A DNA stretch of 5,889 nucleotides from positions 1 through 5,889 of the forward strand of contig CAMHER010000128.1 in the NCBI GenBank assembly GCA_946184215.1. The letters are read 5' to 3'. Below the pieces are notes generated by a model. It searched no databases, was not told where the DNA came from, and saw nothing but the letters and a program-made list of their open reading frames with translations. This stretch comes from an uncultured Clostridia bacterium (GTDB lineage Bacteria > Bacillota > Clostridia > Oscillospirales > Oscillospiraceae). This document shows positions 5,407 through 5,889 of the stretch, piece after piece. Position numbers and translations under genes: made by a program. Each line of letters opens with the position of its first letter. Position 1 is the stretch's first letter.

Positions 5407-5889
5407 ATGAGAATCGACATTTATTTTGACGAGTTTATCAAATCGTTTTCTCCAAAGTATGATAAGGATCTCCGTAAAACAGCCAAAACACTGCTGAAAG
5501 GAAACAAGGAATACTGCCTGCCCCAAAGACCTGGCTTCGAGGAATCCGAATATCTCGGTGATAATATTCAAGATTCCGTTAAAATGCTTCCTCGGGGGAA
5601 AGACAGCGCAATCAAGGTATACAAGAGACTGGTTGCGTTCCTGCGAAAGAAGGGCATTGACATCTCTGTCTCCTTTCCGCCTATCCCCATTGACAGCAGC
5701 TTCGAGCGGCAGATGTTTATTGCCAAGTATTTGCAAGGCGAAGATGCCCAAATCGGTGATCTAGAGCGCAAGCTCTGGGTCAGCAATCGCACCATCGATC
5801 AGGATCTGCAGCGCCTCTATCGCGGCAGCGAAGACCCGATTCAGGTTTGCGGCCGTCCCTTTTTCATTCCCGACAGCAATCGCGTCAAA
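5407..5889 (+). CDS. Helix-turn-helix regulator, probably WYL-domain type (3' end beyond window)
   Basis: The frame is open from the ATG at 5407 to the window edge (161 codons). The first 90 residues are a charged, mostly helical region I cannot assign. Residues about 99-154 look like a DeoR/HTH_11-type winged helix-turn-helix: a first helix FERQMFIAKYLQ, a second IGDLERKLW, a recognition helix SNRTIDQDLQRLYR and a wing IQVCGRPFFI. This layout resembles WYL-domain transcription factors of Clostridia, but the WYL domain would lie past the window, so that name is an inference. AAGGG five bases before the ATG is a modest ribosome site. The 109-base gap from the toxin holds no convincing promoter or terminator. 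WYL regulators often control phage-defence genes, so it could regulate this locus, or be an unrelated neighbour. Confidence 0.72.
   Translation, partial: MRIDIYFDEFIKSFSPKYDKDLRKTAKTLLKGNKEYCLPQRPGFEESEYLGDNIQDSVKMLPRGKDSAIKVYKRLVAFLRKKGIDISVSFPPIPIDSSFERQMFIAKYLQGEDAQIGDLERKLWVSNRTIDQDLQRLYRGSEDPIQVCGRPFFIPDSNRVK

Noticed and set aside
5272..5751. A 159-codon minus-strand frame opposite the toxin end and the HTH gene
   Set aside because: It lies antisense to the HTH gene, shows no recognisable domain, and the plus-strand frame has a clear winged helix-turn-helix.

Overview
The window looks like chromosomal DNA from a fairly GC-rich member of the Clostridia, most likely a gut Oscillospiraceae/Ruminococcaceae-type bacterium. 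This is an inference from the mfd protein, the AGGAGG-like ribosome sites, the sigma-A-type promoters and the kinds of accessory genes. No marker in the window fixes the species.

Layout. (1) Positions 1-2764, minus strand: the first 921 codons of mfd, the transcription-repair coupling factor, running off the left edge. Its promoter (2773-2801) is very close to consensus and sits so near the ATG that the mRNA may be leaderless. (2) Positions 2802-3206: about 400 bases with no convincing gene. They hold three strong perfect hairpins in a row, an orphan rho-independent terminator and an unused-looking Shine-Dalgarno sequence. (3) Positions 3207-3614: a minus-strand transcription unit with its own promoter, a broken or unrecognised reading frame, and a hairpin terminator that can work in both directions. 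(4) Positions 3621-5297, plus strand: a complete two-gene AbiE-type (type IV) toxin-antitoxin operon. It consists of an AbiEi/DUF6088-family antitoxin and an AbiEii-family nucleotidyltransferase toxin, preceded by two inverted repeats that look like the antitoxin's operators. (5) Positions 5407-5889, plus strand: the first 161 codons of a DNA-binding regulator with a helix-turn-helix, probably of the WYL-domain type, running off the right edge.

The accessory part (from about 2800 on) is visibly richer in A+T than mfd and reads as an acquired defence or mobile-element module beside a housekeeping gene. In the known AbiE scheme the toxin, if unchecked, shuts down growth (for example during phage infection), the antitoxin blocks its effect, and the antitoxin also represses the operon by binding inverted repeats in the promoter. 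The most notable point is that the antitoxin seems to lack about 16 residues exactly where the winged-helix recognition helix should be, although the operators remain well formed. That would separate antitoxin activity from autoregulation if confirmed. No wholly new system is evident; the unexplained parts are the hairpin array and the minus-strand transcription unit divergent from the toxin-antitoxin operon.
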